Origin: Verrucomicrobiota bacterium
GTDB lineage: Bacteria > Verrucomicrobiota > Verrucomicrobiia > Verrucomicrobiales > Verrucomicrobiaceae
Assembly: GCA_017301975.1 (NCBI GenBank)
Contig: JAFLEI010000030.1
Span: forward strand, 32,390-96,389
DNA: 64,000 bases
Direction of reading: 5' to 3'
A program made the translations under genes and the position numbers. Within the stretch, counting starts at the first letter, position 1. Every line of letters starts with the position of its first letter. Below the pieces are notes generated by a model that saw only the letters and a program-made list of their open reading frames with translations, had not been told where the DNA came from and made no database searches. Shown one piece after another: positions 34,701-49,700 of the stretch.

Positions 34701-37700
34701 CTGCAGGATGCCGTTTTCGACACTGGTGCTGCCATAGGTGTTGGCCGTGCCGGAGAGTTTGATGATGTCCTGGCCGGTTTTGGTCAGGTTGTAATTCCCG
34801 GTGATGTTGCCGTCGATCTGCAGATACGATCCGCGCAGGCCGATGTCATTTGGATTCAAGTTCAACGTCGTGTTGAGCTTGCCCATGTCGTAATACAGAG
34901 AGTTCTGGCCGCTCGAGGTGCCCGCGGGATAGTTCTGTCCAAGGTAGGAGTCGGCGCTCAGGTTGATGATCACGCCGCTGTGGATGGTCTGGATGATGGC
35001 CACTTCGTCGTAATCCAGCGGCATGTAGCCCATGAGGGAGCCCCCGGTGAGGGTGATGGTGCGTGAGCCGGTGAGGTCGGCGAACACCTGGAGGTTCACG
35101 CCAGTGGCCATGGTATAATCACCCGAGCCACGCGCATCACTGACCGCCCAGCGCTCGATCGAGCCCCAGGTCTGCGACAAATTCGCCGTCGGCACCCAGT
35201 TGGAAACGGCGATCTCGAGTGCGCCGGTGGAGCTGATCACGGCATTGACCGTGTTATCACCAAAAGCTCCGTTGCTGGTCACACGCGCACCGCCTTCCGA
35301 AATGGTGAATGTGCGGCCGCCAGTGAAGCTGCCACTGTTGTCACCGAGTATGAGCATGCCGTCTCCAACCTTGCGGAAGTCATACAGGCCCTGGTTGTTC
35401 AAGCCTCCCACGCCCGTGCCGGAGCCGAGTTGCAAGCCCGTGGTGGCCCCAGGCCCAAAATTGCCTGCCTCCACCCACAGTTGGTAATCATCATACAGCG
35501 TGACTGTGCCGGTGCGCGTGGTCTCACGCGAGTAGTCCACCTGGACGACCAGCAGGCCTTCCTGGCCGGCTCCCGGTGTGGTATTGGTGGTTCTGAGATC
35601 AATGTCAGCGATCTGAGTGAGCCGGTCAGCACCCATGCCGGTCATGTAGATACGACCAATGTCATAGCTGGTGATCTTGCCCGTCTGCCAGGTGAACAGA
35701 TCCGGCGTGCCGGGATTGAAGTTGAACCGCACCTCCGAATAGAAGGACTGCAGGTAGTTGTCGCCATCGTTCATGTGACCACCGCCCAGGATGATCTGGT
35801 TAGTGCCATCACCCGTGGAGTTTGGCGTGAGGAACTGGATGCCACCGTCCTGAATGACCCAGTTGCCGTGGAACTGCGTTTGATCCCCGCGGATGCTCAG
35901 GAAGGACAGCCCCGATTTGGTCACCTGGCTGGCATAAATCTTGCCGTTGATCTGCAAGGTGCCGCTGGAGGACTGAATCAAAGCCTCACCGTCACCTGCA
36001 GTGCTGGTATAACCGAAGTAGAGGTTGGCGTTGATCGTCGGGGAGTTGTTGGCCGCATTGATCAGGCCACCGCTGCGGATGATGATGTCGTTGGCGTTGC
36101 CGTTGGTGTTCACGTTGATGTCACGGGAGACACGCAGCGCATAGAGGTCCAGATTGGCCCCCAGGGTGGCCGGATTGCCCGTGGCGTTTAGAATGCCCGT
36201 GCCGTCCAGCAGCAGGCCGCTCACACTGCCGTCCAGTGTGGTGGCGGCGCTGTCCACATAGTTGGCCGTGTTGGCGGCAGTGATCACCTGGAAGCCCAGG
36301 GTCGGGTCATAGCGCAGGAACTGGTGCTCGCTGCGGTCGATGATCCAAGGATCGATCATGTTGTTGTTCATCAGCGGCGAGCCTGCGGCCCAGGCCGTGA
36401 CGATCAGGCGCTCCGCATTCACCGCACCCGCCACGCCCAGCAGGCCGGCATTATGACGGATGGTCAGCGTGCCGCTGGTGCCAACGTCCCGGAGGAGGTC
36501 GGCCAGGGTCAATTCGGCGTAGAATCCGGTGTTACGTATCACGGAGATATCCGCGCCCAGTGCGGCGGTCACCGCGCCGACGGTTTCGGTGTACTGAATG
36601 GAACCAGCCACGACGGCGGCATTGTCACCGATGATTTCCAAGCTGCCACCGTTGAGAAGGATGGCATCGGTGTCGCTCCAGCGACCATCCAAGTTGGTGC
36701 CGGTGTAGGGGGTGCCAAAGTCAAAGCGAAGACGGGTGGAGGGATGCAGATTCCACACGTTGGAATTGGCCCCGGTCACACTGACGGCCGTACCAGCACT
36801 GCCCTCGATATTCACCTGGCCAAAGACCTCCACCGCCCCCGTGCCAAGCGGGGTGCGAGTGCCGTTGTTCCCCCCCTGAAGGGAGAGAACGAAACCGCGG
36901 TAGGAATTGTCGGAGTTACGAGTCCGTGCCAGAAGAGTGCCGCCGCTGTAGTCGTTGTTGCCGTTGTTGTTAAAGACGATCGTACCATAGGCGTTGAGGT
37001 TCATGCCCGCGCCCAGCAGCATGGTGCTCGGGCCGGCGGCAGAATCGGAGAATTGTGCCGCACCTGCGGTGGCCGGACCCACGGTGAGCGTAGAGGCAGC
37101 GCCGCCAAGACGGAACTCATTACCATTGACGCCCCAAGGGGTCACGCTGTTCGCCGTCAGGGTGCCATTACCACTGCCGCCACCGAGGAACCAATTGCTA
37201 AAGACCCCGCCATCACGAGTGGCCATGAGGGGATCGACACTCAGAGTCTGATTGTTCTCAAGGCTCAGAATACCGAAACCATTGCCCTGGATAAGTCCAG
37301 GAGCAGCAGCGGCAGCAGTGATCGAATTAAAGTTCGCAGCAGTGCGGACACCGATGACCGTCAGGGCGCTGTCGCTGGTGACCACCAAGGTCAGCCCGGT
37401 AGTGCCCAGATTGGCCGTATTCAGCATCGAGAGATAGGCGCCGGCATAGACACGCACCGCCCCGGTCCCCAGGGTGGTATTGGCCGCATTGAGCAGCGTG
37501 ATGCCACTGAAGGTATCGAAACCACCACTGAAAGTGTGGGGAGCATTGTAACTGTCCAGAACCAGGGTGCCGTTGCCCATCTTGACGAGGCGGCCGCGGC
37601 CCTCGATTTTTTCACGAAGGTAGGTTGTGGTGTCCGTGCGGAGGGAGAGAACGTCGTTGATGACGAGCCCGGCCTCAATCACCAGTGAGTCCTGCCCGTT

Positions 37701-40700
37701 GACAATGAGGAAAGAGTCGTTCGCGGTGATGATCTTCTGCCCGCCATTGTCGGTGCCGAAATATTTGTTAGCCCCGACGGTACCGCCGTTGCGGTCGAGA
37801 GTGAGAAGGGTCAGGCCGTTGATGAAGAGCTTCTGGCCCGGGGTGACGAAGAAATCGTGGTCAAGCACCGCGCTTGCGAGACGGATGGTGCCGTAGTTTG
37901 AGATGAAGTCACCCGTGCCCGCCGCCAGGTTGGGAACAGTGCCGGTGCCTGTGCCCGTGATGCGGACTTCACCGCGATCCAGCGTGATCTGGCTGCTCAA
38001 TGTTGAGGCATTGTCAGCATCAAGGCGCAAGACACCGTCCCCGCTCTTGATGATGCCCGCAGAACTGGTGACAGTGCCAACCAATTGAACCGTACCTGCA
38101 TTCACATAGAGGCCCACCTGGCCGGTGCCATTGATGGTGGTGGCGCCGGCCACAGCGAGGTTGTAACTGTTGTTGTTGATAAACTGCACCAACGTACCTG
38201 ACAGCGTGGCAGTGCCTTCGACCGTCAGTGAAGAAATGGTGATGGTGCCACTGCCGCTACCGCTGGAACGGTTGGTGTCGATGCGTGCCAGCGGCACGTT
38301 CTGCGCGATGGTGACACTGTTGTTGTAAGTGCCGTTCGCGCTGGCGGTGCGGAAGGACACGACCGGCATCTGCGAGCCGTTGTTGTTGTTCAAATAATCG
38401 CCATGCAACGTGATGCTCGCGGTGCCGAAGGTGCCTGGCGCGTCACCGATGATCGTTCCGCCGTTGACCTGCAGGTTCCCCGTGATGACGTTGGAGGTGC
38501 TGGAAAACTGTGTCGTGCTGGCCCCGGACCGTGTCAGGTTGTTCGCCGTCACCTTGCCCGACAGCACCAGCGTGTTGTCAAAGGAGAAGATGATGCCTTC
38601 CGTGGCAGTGGTGCCATCACCAAAGAAGAGCGGGTTGCTGAAAGTCACGGCACTGCTGGTGAGGAGGCCGCCGCTGTAGATGTTGAGCTGGCTGCCGGAG
38701 ATGGTGGAGGTGCCGGTCACACGCAGGGCGTAGGTGTTGGACACAGCCGTGAGGGCAGCATTAGCCGACGCGTTGTAATAAGCGATCGATGTGGAATTCA
38801 GCCCTTGAAGGAAAGATGCCCCCGATCCCGTGGCCGTCCAGGGCGCATAGGTCATGCCGGTGGCATCGTTGTACGCGATGAAGGACAGATTGGAACTGTT
38901 AAGCGTCGTATTGCTGGCGGCGGGAGCCACAAACATCCAGGGATTCAGCATGCCGTTGCTCGAGTTCAGGGCAAGCCACGTCGGATCCGTGACATACACG
39001 CGCTGGCCCTGGAACTGGTTGAGTCCGAACTCATCCGCGTTCAGACGGATGGTCAGAGTCGACTGCCCCGAGCGGACGATGTTGCTCGTGCTCAACACAA
39101 TGCCACCATTGGTGCTGTTGCGTTCCAAATAGAGACCGGCACCGCCTCTGATCGTGAGATCGCCAATCACTTCCGTGGTAAAATGCTGGGAGGCGGCCGC
39201 CATGTTCAGAGTGGCTCCGTCCAAGGTCATCCCGGTGGTGTCCCCCCACTTGTTGGAAATGGCGAGGTTGCTGTTGTTCAACCGGCTGACAACGAACTGG
39301 TCATTCACGTCCAAGGAATAATCGAGGCGCAGCACAGCGCCCGGGAGAATGTTGACCGTGTTGATGTTGTTGAGACCGGACGCATCCGTGACCGTGGCCA
39401 GACCACGCAGGTTGAGCCGGCCATAAACGTCGATGTTCGGGGAGACGAAGCTGCCAGTGAACTCCAGGTAGTTGCCGATGGAACCAAAGTCCGCCCCACG
39501 ATAGATCGTCGTGTTGCCAGTGTAGTCCTGGTTGCCATAGGCGCGGATGATTGCCACGGTTCCCTGCGTCGTCACAGAGCCTGAGACCAGCGGATTGCGG
39601 CCTACTTCGAGCGAGGCGCTGCCGGTAAGGACATTGTCATTCACGATGCTCAGCGTCGCGGCGTTCGTTCCGGTGAAGTGATAGACGTTGTCCACACCGG
39701 CTCCCAGCGTGTCTGCCATGTAGAACGTGTTCCCGTAGGCGGAGATGCCCCATTTGCCGCTGCCCATGCGCGCCTCATCAAGTGCCTGAGTAAACAAGCC
39801 CGCATCGCCCATGCCCAGAGCGAGAGAGCCGTTCGTCGTCGAACGCAGGCTGTAGCTCGTCAACGGTGCATCCGTGCCAATGTCAATGCGACTGGTCCAG
39901 TTCTGCTCAGTGCCAAAAACCTGCACTTCCTGCCCGGCCACCAGGTTGCCCGGCGCATTCAATCGCAAGGCCAGGCTGGCGCCTGTGGCGGAAAATCCCT
40001 GGGTCACCACGATGTCACCCGTGCCCGCGTTTGCGGTGCTGCTAGGAACAAAGGTCACCCCTGGATAGAGGATGTCATCGGTGCCTCGGCTGCCAAACAA
40101 AATGGTTCCACCACTGAGCACCAGGCCGCCGCTCCAAGTCGCGCTGTTGTCGCCGGAAATCGTCAGATCCGAGCCACCGATCTTGTTGATCGTATAGCCC
40201 ATGCCACCGTCTGAAATGCCACCCGCCAGCACCAACTGAACGTCCGTCTGGATACGCGCGTGGTTGGTCAGAGTCGTCAGCCCGTCAAAGCGGGGGATGA
40301 AGGTGTTGCCGCCTGTGGTCAGGAAACGCTGCACATCCAAGGTCAGCGTGCCAAAGGTCAGCAGCTTGCTGCTGGCAGCCTGGCCACCCACAGCCGGCCG
40401 GTTCACGATCAACTGACTGTCCCCGCCCTGATGAATGATGTTATTGCCCACCAGAATGCGCTGGCTGTTGCCCGTGTTATCCCCAAGGGCGTACACTTCC
40501 CACTGGCCGCCGCGCAGCAGGATCTTCGTTGTGCTGGGAATCGCCGAGGCAAAGCCGGTCGGAGTCGCCCATGACTGGTCATTGGTCCAGCTCTGCACAA
40601 ACCCCTGTGCGATGTCCAATGTACCCAGCGAATTCGGCGCTGCCGTATCCCAGTTGTCCAGAATCAGACGCCCGCCACCCACCTTGGTCAGCACTGAATT

Positions 40701-43700
40701 CGCATCACCAATGATCTGTCCCGAGAATGTCTGGTTGCTGCCTTCCCGACCCACGATCAATGTTGTCGCAACGCCCAATGGCTTGCTGCCGAAATTCAGC
40801 GTTCCTCCTGTGTTCTGCTCAGGGCTCACCACGCTGGTGCCTGACAGATTGCCAAACTCCTGGTTGTTGCCGTTCAGCAGCACCGTCGCTCCCGGCTGGA
40901 TCGTCACAATCGATCCCGTCACCGCGTTCAGGTTCCCAAACGTCGGGATCACATTGGCCGCCATCAGGCTCAGCGTGCCCGCGTTCACCTGCACGTTCCC
41001 CTGGAACGTGTTCGCTTCGTACAGTTCCAGCGTCCCCTCACCAAATTTCACCAGCACCGCCGGCGCCGCCGCATTGCCCGTGCTCAGCGTGTTGTTCACG
41101 TTGCTGCGGAAGTTCGTCAGCGACACGTAGAGCGCCGACGGGGTGGCGGCGTCTTCCACATACACATTCAACGCGTTGGTGCCAAAATTAATGGTCCCGA
41201 CGGCAATGTCCGCCCCGCTGTTGAGAATGATCCCCGCCTGTCCCAGCGTGCTCGAGTTCGCCGCGCCCACGTTCAAGGTGGCCCCTCCCAAACTGATGTC
41301 CGAATCGGTGCGGAACGCATACACACTGCGGTCAGCCGTCAGCGACCCGCCCACGCCGCTGGCGTCAAACAACTGCGTCGAGCCCGTGGCCAGGTCCAGA
41401 TCTCCCGAGCCGCCATACGACGCCGCGACCACATTGCTGCCGCTCATCGTTGCGTAGGTGCCCGCGTTGTTCGCGCCGGCGCCCTGGATCACCGCCCAGG
41501 TGCCGATGGTGCCGTTGAGCACCGCTGGCGCCGAGGTAAAGCTGATCTTTTCATTCCCGGCCGTGCCAATGTTGGTGGTGATTCCCTTGAGGGTCATCGT
41601 GGCGTTGTTGCTGCGTGACAGCGAGCCGAAGCCCAGTGTGGTGCTGGTCCCCCCGGTGTTGTCCACAATGAGGGCTGCATTGCCGGTGTTGATCGTCAGC
41701 GCCCCCGTGCTTGAGGTGGTGTTGACTGCGCCGGTGGTGTTGTTCAGGCGCAGCGTGCCGTTGAGCACGTTGAAGGCGTTGTTGGTGCCAAAGGGGTTGC
41801 CGCCCGCTTTGGCGTAACCGACCAAAGTTCCCTGGCTGACCTTCACACCGCCGGTGAAGGAGTTGCCGGTGGCAGGATTGAGGATCACCGTGCCGCTGCC
41901 CACCTTGTTGATGCCGCCGGCGCCTGCGCCGCTGATGGTGCCGCTGAAGGTCACATCCCCGCCGCTGACAGCCGCCAGGTTGATCCCGAGCGCCGAGAGG
42001 TTGAGGTTGCCGCTGAAGAACTTTGCTCCGGCGTCCAGACCGCCGATGGTCTGCGTGCCGCCGGTGGAACTGTTGATGATGTTACGCGCCAGCGTGCGTC
42101 CCACACCGCTCAGCAGGAGTTGCGAGAAGGCGTTGTTGATGCGGAAGGTCACGGCATTGGAAGACGTGCCCAGCGCATTGTCATTCCCCAGCACCAGGTA
42201 GCCGTTGGAAATGTAGGTGTCGCCGGCATAGGTGTTGTTGCCGCTGAGCCAGAGCGTACCCTGCTCCTGCTTGTTGAGATCATTGGCCACATCCCCGGAC
42301 ACCACGCCGCTGATCGTCACCAAGGCACCGCGGGTGCGCAGGTTGATGTCACGATTGAGCACCACCGAGTCGGTGATCTCCAACTTGTAGCCGTTGTAGC
42401 CGTCAAAGTAGATCGAGCTGCTGACTCCGCTGTCCAGACCAAAGGTGCCGCCGTGGCCGATGATCAACGTGGGAATCTTCACCAGCTGATTTTCCGAGCC
42501 GGGTCCGGTCGCACCCACCACAATCACACGCGTGCTGTTGTCATTGCCGCCCGTGGTGTTGATGATGTTGTTGAACACGAACGGACCCGTGCCATTCAAG
42601 CGGAATTCGAGATCGGAGCGTCGGTCATTGTTGGTGGCCATGTTGATCGTGCTGCCGGCATCACCGGCGGCCCCCACGTTGCCAAGCACCAGCCGTCCCT
42701 GCTGCAGGTTGGTGCTGCCGTCGTAGGTGTTGTCGCTGTTCAGAATGAGCACGCCGCCCTGGCGCTTCTGGAGATTGACAGCTGCCGGACCTGTCTGGCT
42801 GATGACACCATTGACGGTGAGCACGCCGGCCCCAGTCTGGAAGCTGTTGTCCACTCCGACATCCAGATACTGGTCAATGGCAGCCGTGGTGTTGTTGTTG
42901 AGCGTGATGTTGTTGACCACCAGGTTGGTGAAGATGGTGCCTACGGTGCCGATCGTCAGCACACGGCTGGCGTCGTAGAGGGCGATGTCATTGATCTGCA
43001 CTGCGCTGTAGGCCCCGCCAGTGAGCGGTGAGGTGCGAATGACGCTGTTGCCACCCACCACCAGCAGATTGCGCGCCGCGTACTGTGTGTCCGTCTGGCC
43101 GTAGGTGCCCTGCGCCAGGTCCAGACGAAGCTCGCCGCCCATGAGGTAAACGTTGTTATCGCCCGTGCTGAGAGCGGCGTTGCTTCCCACCTGCAGCACA
43201 CCGCCGGAACCAATGGTGACGCTGCCGCTGTAATTCTGGGCCTGCGGCAGGTAAACGATGCCGCCGAGATTGGCGCGCCCGTTGTTGTCCGGAGAACCAA
43301 TGATCAACGGCACATTGCCGGTGAGAACGTTGGCGTTTTTGATCGTGATGGTGCCACCGCCCGCACCCAGGCGAAGAGCTCCATTGGTGGCGGAGAAGGC
43401 GCTCCCTGTGAAGACGCCGTTCCCGGTGTTGGCCCCCAGCCAGACCTGGGTGTTGGGCGAGAGGGCGGCGATTTCGGCCGCCACATCCGTGGAGAAGTTC
43501 ATGTTGCCGCTCAGGTGAATGGCCACGCGGCCCGCCAGTCCGGGCATGAAACTGCTGAGGTAGATGTTGTTGCCGCCCAGAGCCGTACCAGAAGTGGATT
43601 CCAGGCTAAGGAAGCGAATACCGCTGCCATCGCCATAGCCTGCACCAAAACCGATGGCGACCGCACTGTTCAGGTCTCCCAGAGCAGCCAGCCCCAGAGT

Positions 43701-46700
43701 GATGCGTTGATTGTCGCCGATGCTGGACGGTGCATTCAAGGTCAGGGCACCCGCCGTGCTGTAGGCGCCGCTGACGAGGACATCATTGCCTGCCACGTTG
43801 GCACCCAAAACGGCATTGCCGCGAAGGATGAGAGCACCGCCGGTCACCACTGTGCCGCCCGTGTAATTGTTGGTGGCATTGGTCAGGATCGTGGTGCCGT
43901 TGCCGAGTTTCAGCAGCGCGCCGCCGCCGGTGATCTGGCCTGTGAAAATACCGTAGTTGGCGGTGCTGATCTGCGCGTCATTGACGAGGGTGATGGTGCC
44001 GGTGGCAACGGCATTGTCCAGGCGCATGCCGCCAAGGCCCGCCCCCTGGATGGTGGCGGCGCTGGAGAGGAAGAAATCGTTGGTGAGGATCGTGTCCTGG
44101 GCGAAGACCTGTCCGCCATCCTTGATGGTCACAGCCCCCGTGCCGAAGGGGCTCACATTGTTGCGCACATACACCTGGCCGAGATCAATCACGGTGCCAC
44201 CGGTGTAGGTGTTGATGCCGTTGACTTCTTTTTTGCCCCAGCCGGAGTAGGTCACCGAAACTGAACCCGAACCGTTATCAACGATGGCGGCATTGATGGT
44301 GAGCACCTGTGCGCTGTTGGAATTCGGAGTGGAGTTGGTGAAGATCAGCTCGCCCGCCGTGTCATTCGCGCCACCTGCTGTGATGCTGCCAGTGGTGGAG
44401 GTCAGGTAGGTGTTGCCAGTGTTGCCGACATAAGTTGTGGTGGTGGCAGCACCGATGGGGCTGCCGATGTAGAGATTCCCTGCCCCGCTGGCCAGCAAAA
44501 CACCGCCGACAGCACCCAGACGCAGGGTGTTGCCGCCGCCAATGTTCAAGGTGGAGTTGGCGGTGCTGGTGGCCTTGACGAGCAACGTGTTGATGTCCGT
44601 GGTTCCGGCCGAAAGGTTCGTCGTGGTCGCTGTGCCACCTGCATTGATGCGGACGTTGTTCGCGGCGTTGTTCGCCAGAGTGGTTCCGGTGCTGGTGATG
44701 TCGGTGTAAGCCGTGTAGGCGACGAGGTTGCCCCCGGAAATCGTGGCCCAGTCAGCCGCGGCACCCGCCGTGGCTGGTGCGCTGATGGTGGCCCAGGCTC
44801 CCAGAATGCCATTGGTGAGGGAGTAGCTGCCGGAGACCGTGCCTGCCGCAGGCAGAGCGATATCAAGGGTGCTTCCCGCAGTGCGGGTGATGGCGCCAAG
44901 GGCCAGGCTGAGTGAGGTGGCCGTGCCCTGGTTCATGTAGATGAAGGAGGATCCCTGATCCACCAGCGTGCTGGCAAAGGTCTGGCTGTTTGCCGTGGAA
45001 GCCTTGCCATTCAACTGGAGTGTACCACCGTTGGTCTGACTGACACCGCCGAAGACCAGCGCCGAAGAACTGGAAATGAGGTTCGTGGCCGGGGCGGCGG
45101 CATTGGCGAAGTCGAGAATCAGCGCGTTGGCAGAGTTCCCGCTGCCAATGGGAGCTGAAACAGAACCCGTCAGGGTGGTGGCCCCGGTGTAGGTCTGGGC
45201 TGCACCGATGGTAAAGGTCGAATTGGTGATTTTAGTCGGATTGATCAAGCTGTTCTGGCCCAGTTTGGTCAGCCCACCCGTGCCGGAGAGCACGCCCGTG
45301 TAGGTGGTGCCGTTGCCAACGATCCGGAGGTTGATGGCACCTGCCGCATTGTCTTGAAGCACCATGTTAGCGGAGCCCGTCAGACCACCGAGGGTGAAGA
45401 CACCGCCCGCCGTGCTGGAGAACACCACATTGCCGCTGGAATTGAGCGTGCTGAACTGAAGCGCATCGCCATTGCCAAGAATCAAACTGCCTGTTCCGCT
45501 GACCGTGGTGATACCGGTGAGGGTGTTCGCCGAGGCCAGGGTGAGATTGCCAGCACCAGTCACAGTGAAATTATCACCGTAGCCCCCGGAGATAACGCCG
45601 TTCATCGTGACGCCCGCCGCGTTGGCGACCTCAAGGGTGCCATTGCCAGTGAGCAGAATGTTTTTGTCAAAATTCAGCGCGGTGGAGCCAGTCACCTGAA
45701 GAGTCGCAGCAAGATTCACTGCCGCAGCCGTCCCGAGGTTTGCCATGCTGCTCACACTCAAGACGCCTTCATTCACGTAAACTGCACGGCTGAAGGTGTT
45801 GGCGGCGGTGAGGGCCAGCGTGCCGCTGCCCAGCTTGACAATGCCGGCAGGAGCGATGCCATCGACGATGATCGCATTAATCGTCAGGTCCAACGCAGCA
45901 GCAGAAGAATCTCCCACCGTGATGTAGCGGGTCACTCCTCCGAGACTGAGGCCGCAATCCAGGACGCTGGCGGTGATGGTCGCGCCATTCGGATTGTTCT
46001 CTGCCAGATAGGTGATGTTGCCGCCCAGTGTCAGCAGATTATTGCCCGCGTTCACCGTGGCCGTGGAACCGGCGGGGCCGCCGCCAAGGGCCAGACCGCC
46101 CAGACGCAGATCAAAGCCGTTCAGGTCCAGCGTGCCCGCCGCAACGATCACATTGCCGGTGCCAAAGATGGTGTTGTCGTCACTGCCCACCTTCAAGGTA
46201 CCCCCTGCCACAATCGTGGCGCCGGTATAGGTGTTGTTACCGGTGAGTGTGAGCGTGCCCGCACCTGACTTCAGGACGGATTTGCCGCCGCTGATGATGC
46301 TGCCATAGGTGAACTCGTTGGTGCCAGTGACGTCAAAGCCAATGCCGCCGGAGGGGCTGAAATTCGCCGCGCCGATGGCGGTGTTGATGTCCGCCGTGGT
46401 CCACTCACCCGCCCCGCCAGCACGGAAGGACAGGAAGGCTCCGTTGGAGACATTGATCGCCGCAGGTGTGGGGAATCCGGGAAGCGAAGCGGCGGAGCCG
46501 AACACCAGCACGCCCGCAAGGATGTTGGTGGCGCCGGTGTAGGAATTGCTGCCGGTGAGAGCCACCAGCCCGCCGGTGGTCTTGTTGACAGAGACAGCCC
46601 CGGTCAAACTGGCGCTGATGGTGCCCTGACGAAGATCATAGGAGGTGGCATTGAGCGTGCCGTTGCTGATGATGCCACCGGCAAGAACAAGGTCACCCAC

Positions 46701-49700
46701 GTTCTGAGTGGTTCCATCCAGATCCAGTTCACCTTCCTGGACGTTCGTCCCGCCGGTGTAGGAATTGGAACCTGACAGCTTGAGAACTCCGCTGCTGGTC
46801 TTGGTCAGTGCGCCTGTGCCTGTAAGGTCAGCGCTCACCGTGCCGCTCTGTCCATCATAGGAACTGCCCGCCAGCGAACCGTTCGCAATGGTGCCGCCTG
46901 CGATGGTGACCTTGCCAACGGTCTGGCTGGTGCCGCCCAGATCCAAGGTGCCGCCATTGGCGGTCAAGGATGCATTGGTGCCGCTGACAGTGGCCGCCGC
47001 GCCCAGCGCCAGCGTACCCGCATTGACGACGGTGCCGCCACGGTTCGTATTGCCTCCAAGCAGCGTCAGGGTTCCAGCGCCTGTCTTGGAGAGAGTCACA
47101 TTGCCGTCCAAAGTGCCGCCGTAGGTGGTGTCACCGGACTGATTGACGGTGAGCGTGTTGTAATCAAAAGCACCGTTGTTGATGCTGCCTGCAGGGCCGC
47201 TGAGTGAAGCCACCTCCTGATTGTAGCCGTTCAGGTCAAACTGGCCCGCGCTGCCGTTCATAACCAACGCTGTGCTCGTGTTCAGGCTGTTGTGACGACC
47301 AATCTGAAGGATGCCATTCCTGACCGTGGTGGCACCCGTGTAGGTGTTGGCACCGTTGAGCAGAATCACATCCTGACCAAGCTTGGTCAGGCCAAAGTTC
47401 CCTGAAATGACACCATCGATCTGAAGGTAGGAACCGCGCAGGGCGAGATCATTGGGATTGCCGCCCATGATCGAGTTCTGCTTGCCCATGTCATAGATGA
47501 CCGTTTCGCTGGCCGGGAACGGCTGGCCCAGATAAGAGTCGGCCTGAAGATTGAGGGTGACACCACTGCCAAGCGTGTGGATGACCCCCACTTGATCGTA
47601 ATCTGTGGGCAGATAACCCATGAGGGAACCACCGTTCATGTTGATGGTCTGGTTGCCGGTCTGGTTGCTGAAGATCTGGAGATGGACTCCTGCTCCCATG
47701 TTCACGGTGCCACTGCGCGCTCCATCCACAGCCCAGCGTTCGATGGAACCCGGACGCTGGTCCAGCGTTGCCAGCGGGCTGAATCCAGCCACGGCAATTT
47801 CCAAAGCGCCGCCTTGGCTGATGACGGCAGTGTTGCCTGCGGCACCAAAGGCTCCATTGTCGCGGACACGCACGGCACCTTCATCGACATACCAGAAATG
47901 GTTGCCGGTAAAGGAGGCGGAATTGTCGCCCAGGCTCAGGACACCATCGCCAGCTTTGTAAACATCATACAACCCCTGGTTGTTGATCGAACCAAACTGG
48001 ACCCCTGTGGTGCTGCCGGTTCCAAAACTGGTGGCGTCCACGTTGACATTGTAGTTGTCGAAGAGGGTGACGATGCCCGTGAAGAGAGTGCTGCGAGCGC
48101 CATCCACCTGGAAACGGATCAGGCCTGGCTGCAACGGATTGGATGCTGCCCCGGTGGTCTTCAGATCAATGTCAGGGATCAACTGGTTGCGATCCGAAGC
48201 TGTCACCGTACGGATCAAGTTGTTGTCCCAGGAGGTGATCTTGCCACCACCCCAGGTGAACAGGTCAGGAGTTGCGCTGTTATAGTTGTAGCGCAGTTCA
48301 GTGAACAGGATGGAGGCTCCGCCATCCTGACGGTCATCGTCATCACTCATCACAGAACCGTTCAAAACGATCTGGTTTGCAACGTTGCCGACAGAGTCAG
48401 GTGTGAGGAACTGAATGCCGCCCTCATTGATGACCCAGGTGCCGGAGAACTGCTTCTGATCGCTGTTGATGTTGAGGAAGCCGGAACCAAACTTGGTCAC
48501 CTGGCTGGCGAAGATTCTTCCATCGATCTGGCCGGTGTTTTGACGGGCATAAATGAGCGCCTCACCGCCCCCGCCCGGGCCAAAGTAAAGATCAGTGCTG
48601 ATGAGCGGGGATACGTTGTTGGGTGCCACTCCTCCCGTGAAAATAAGACCTCCGCTTTCCACGGTGATCTGAGTGGCTGTACCGTCCGCACTGCCATTGA
48701 GGTTGCGGTTCACACGCAGGGCATAGACATCCAGGTTCATGCCGAGCGTCTGAGTGCCCGTGGCGGCCCCCAGGTCGAGAATTTCCGTGCCGTCATTGAG
48801 CAGAACCACGCTTGAGTTGAGGGTGGTGGTGGCGGCCGCCGGGTTGAGGTAATTCGCCGGCGCTGAGCCTTCGGTGATCAATTGCAGGCCGTTGGTGCTG
48901 TCGTATTTGAGGAACTGGTCGGCGTTGCGGTCAATGATCCACGGATCAACCATGTTGTTGGTCATCGGGATGGAGCCTCCTCCCGTAAGCCAGATGACTT
49001 CCGTGTTGTTCACACCGCCAGCGGCGGTGTTCGCGCCGAGCAGGCCGGTGTTGTGATTGATGGTCAGCGTGCCGTAGCGGCCGTCCGTGGTGCCACGCAC
49101 GATGTCAGCGACCGCCAGACCTGCAAAACCTGTGCCCTCACGGTCAAGACGGATTGCCGAGCCACCGAAAATGTTCAGGATTCCGATGGTTTCGAGATTG
49201 GTGGCGGCGGTGTTGATGTTGTTCGTCCCGCGAATCTGCAGATTCGAGGAATTCAAGGTCAGCGATGCCTGGTCGTCATAACGTCCTTCAGCACTTGCAT
49301 TCACAAACGCGGTGCGGTTGTCAAAAGTAATTCGGCTGCCCGCATGAGTGATGATCGAGGTGTAGTTGTCCCCGGCTGCATTGACCAAACCGCTGTTAGC
49401 CCCGGCAAAACGCAGATGCCCATAGTTGTCCACCTGGCCGGTGCCCAGCGGTGTGCGGTAGGTGCTGACGGTCGGGTTGCCACCATCGACACGGATGGCT
49501 CCCTGATACCAGCCGCCGCCGATGTCGCGACCACGGGTGATGGTGGTGCCCCCTGTATAGTCAGCGTCGAGATTGTTGCCCAAGATGGCGATCGTGGCGT
49601 TGTATCCGGCCGCATTCCAGGCATCTGCCTTGCCGTAGAGAACCTTGTTGGATCCGGTGAAGAGGATCGAACCAGCCGTCGCAGGAGAAAGGGTGAGGCC

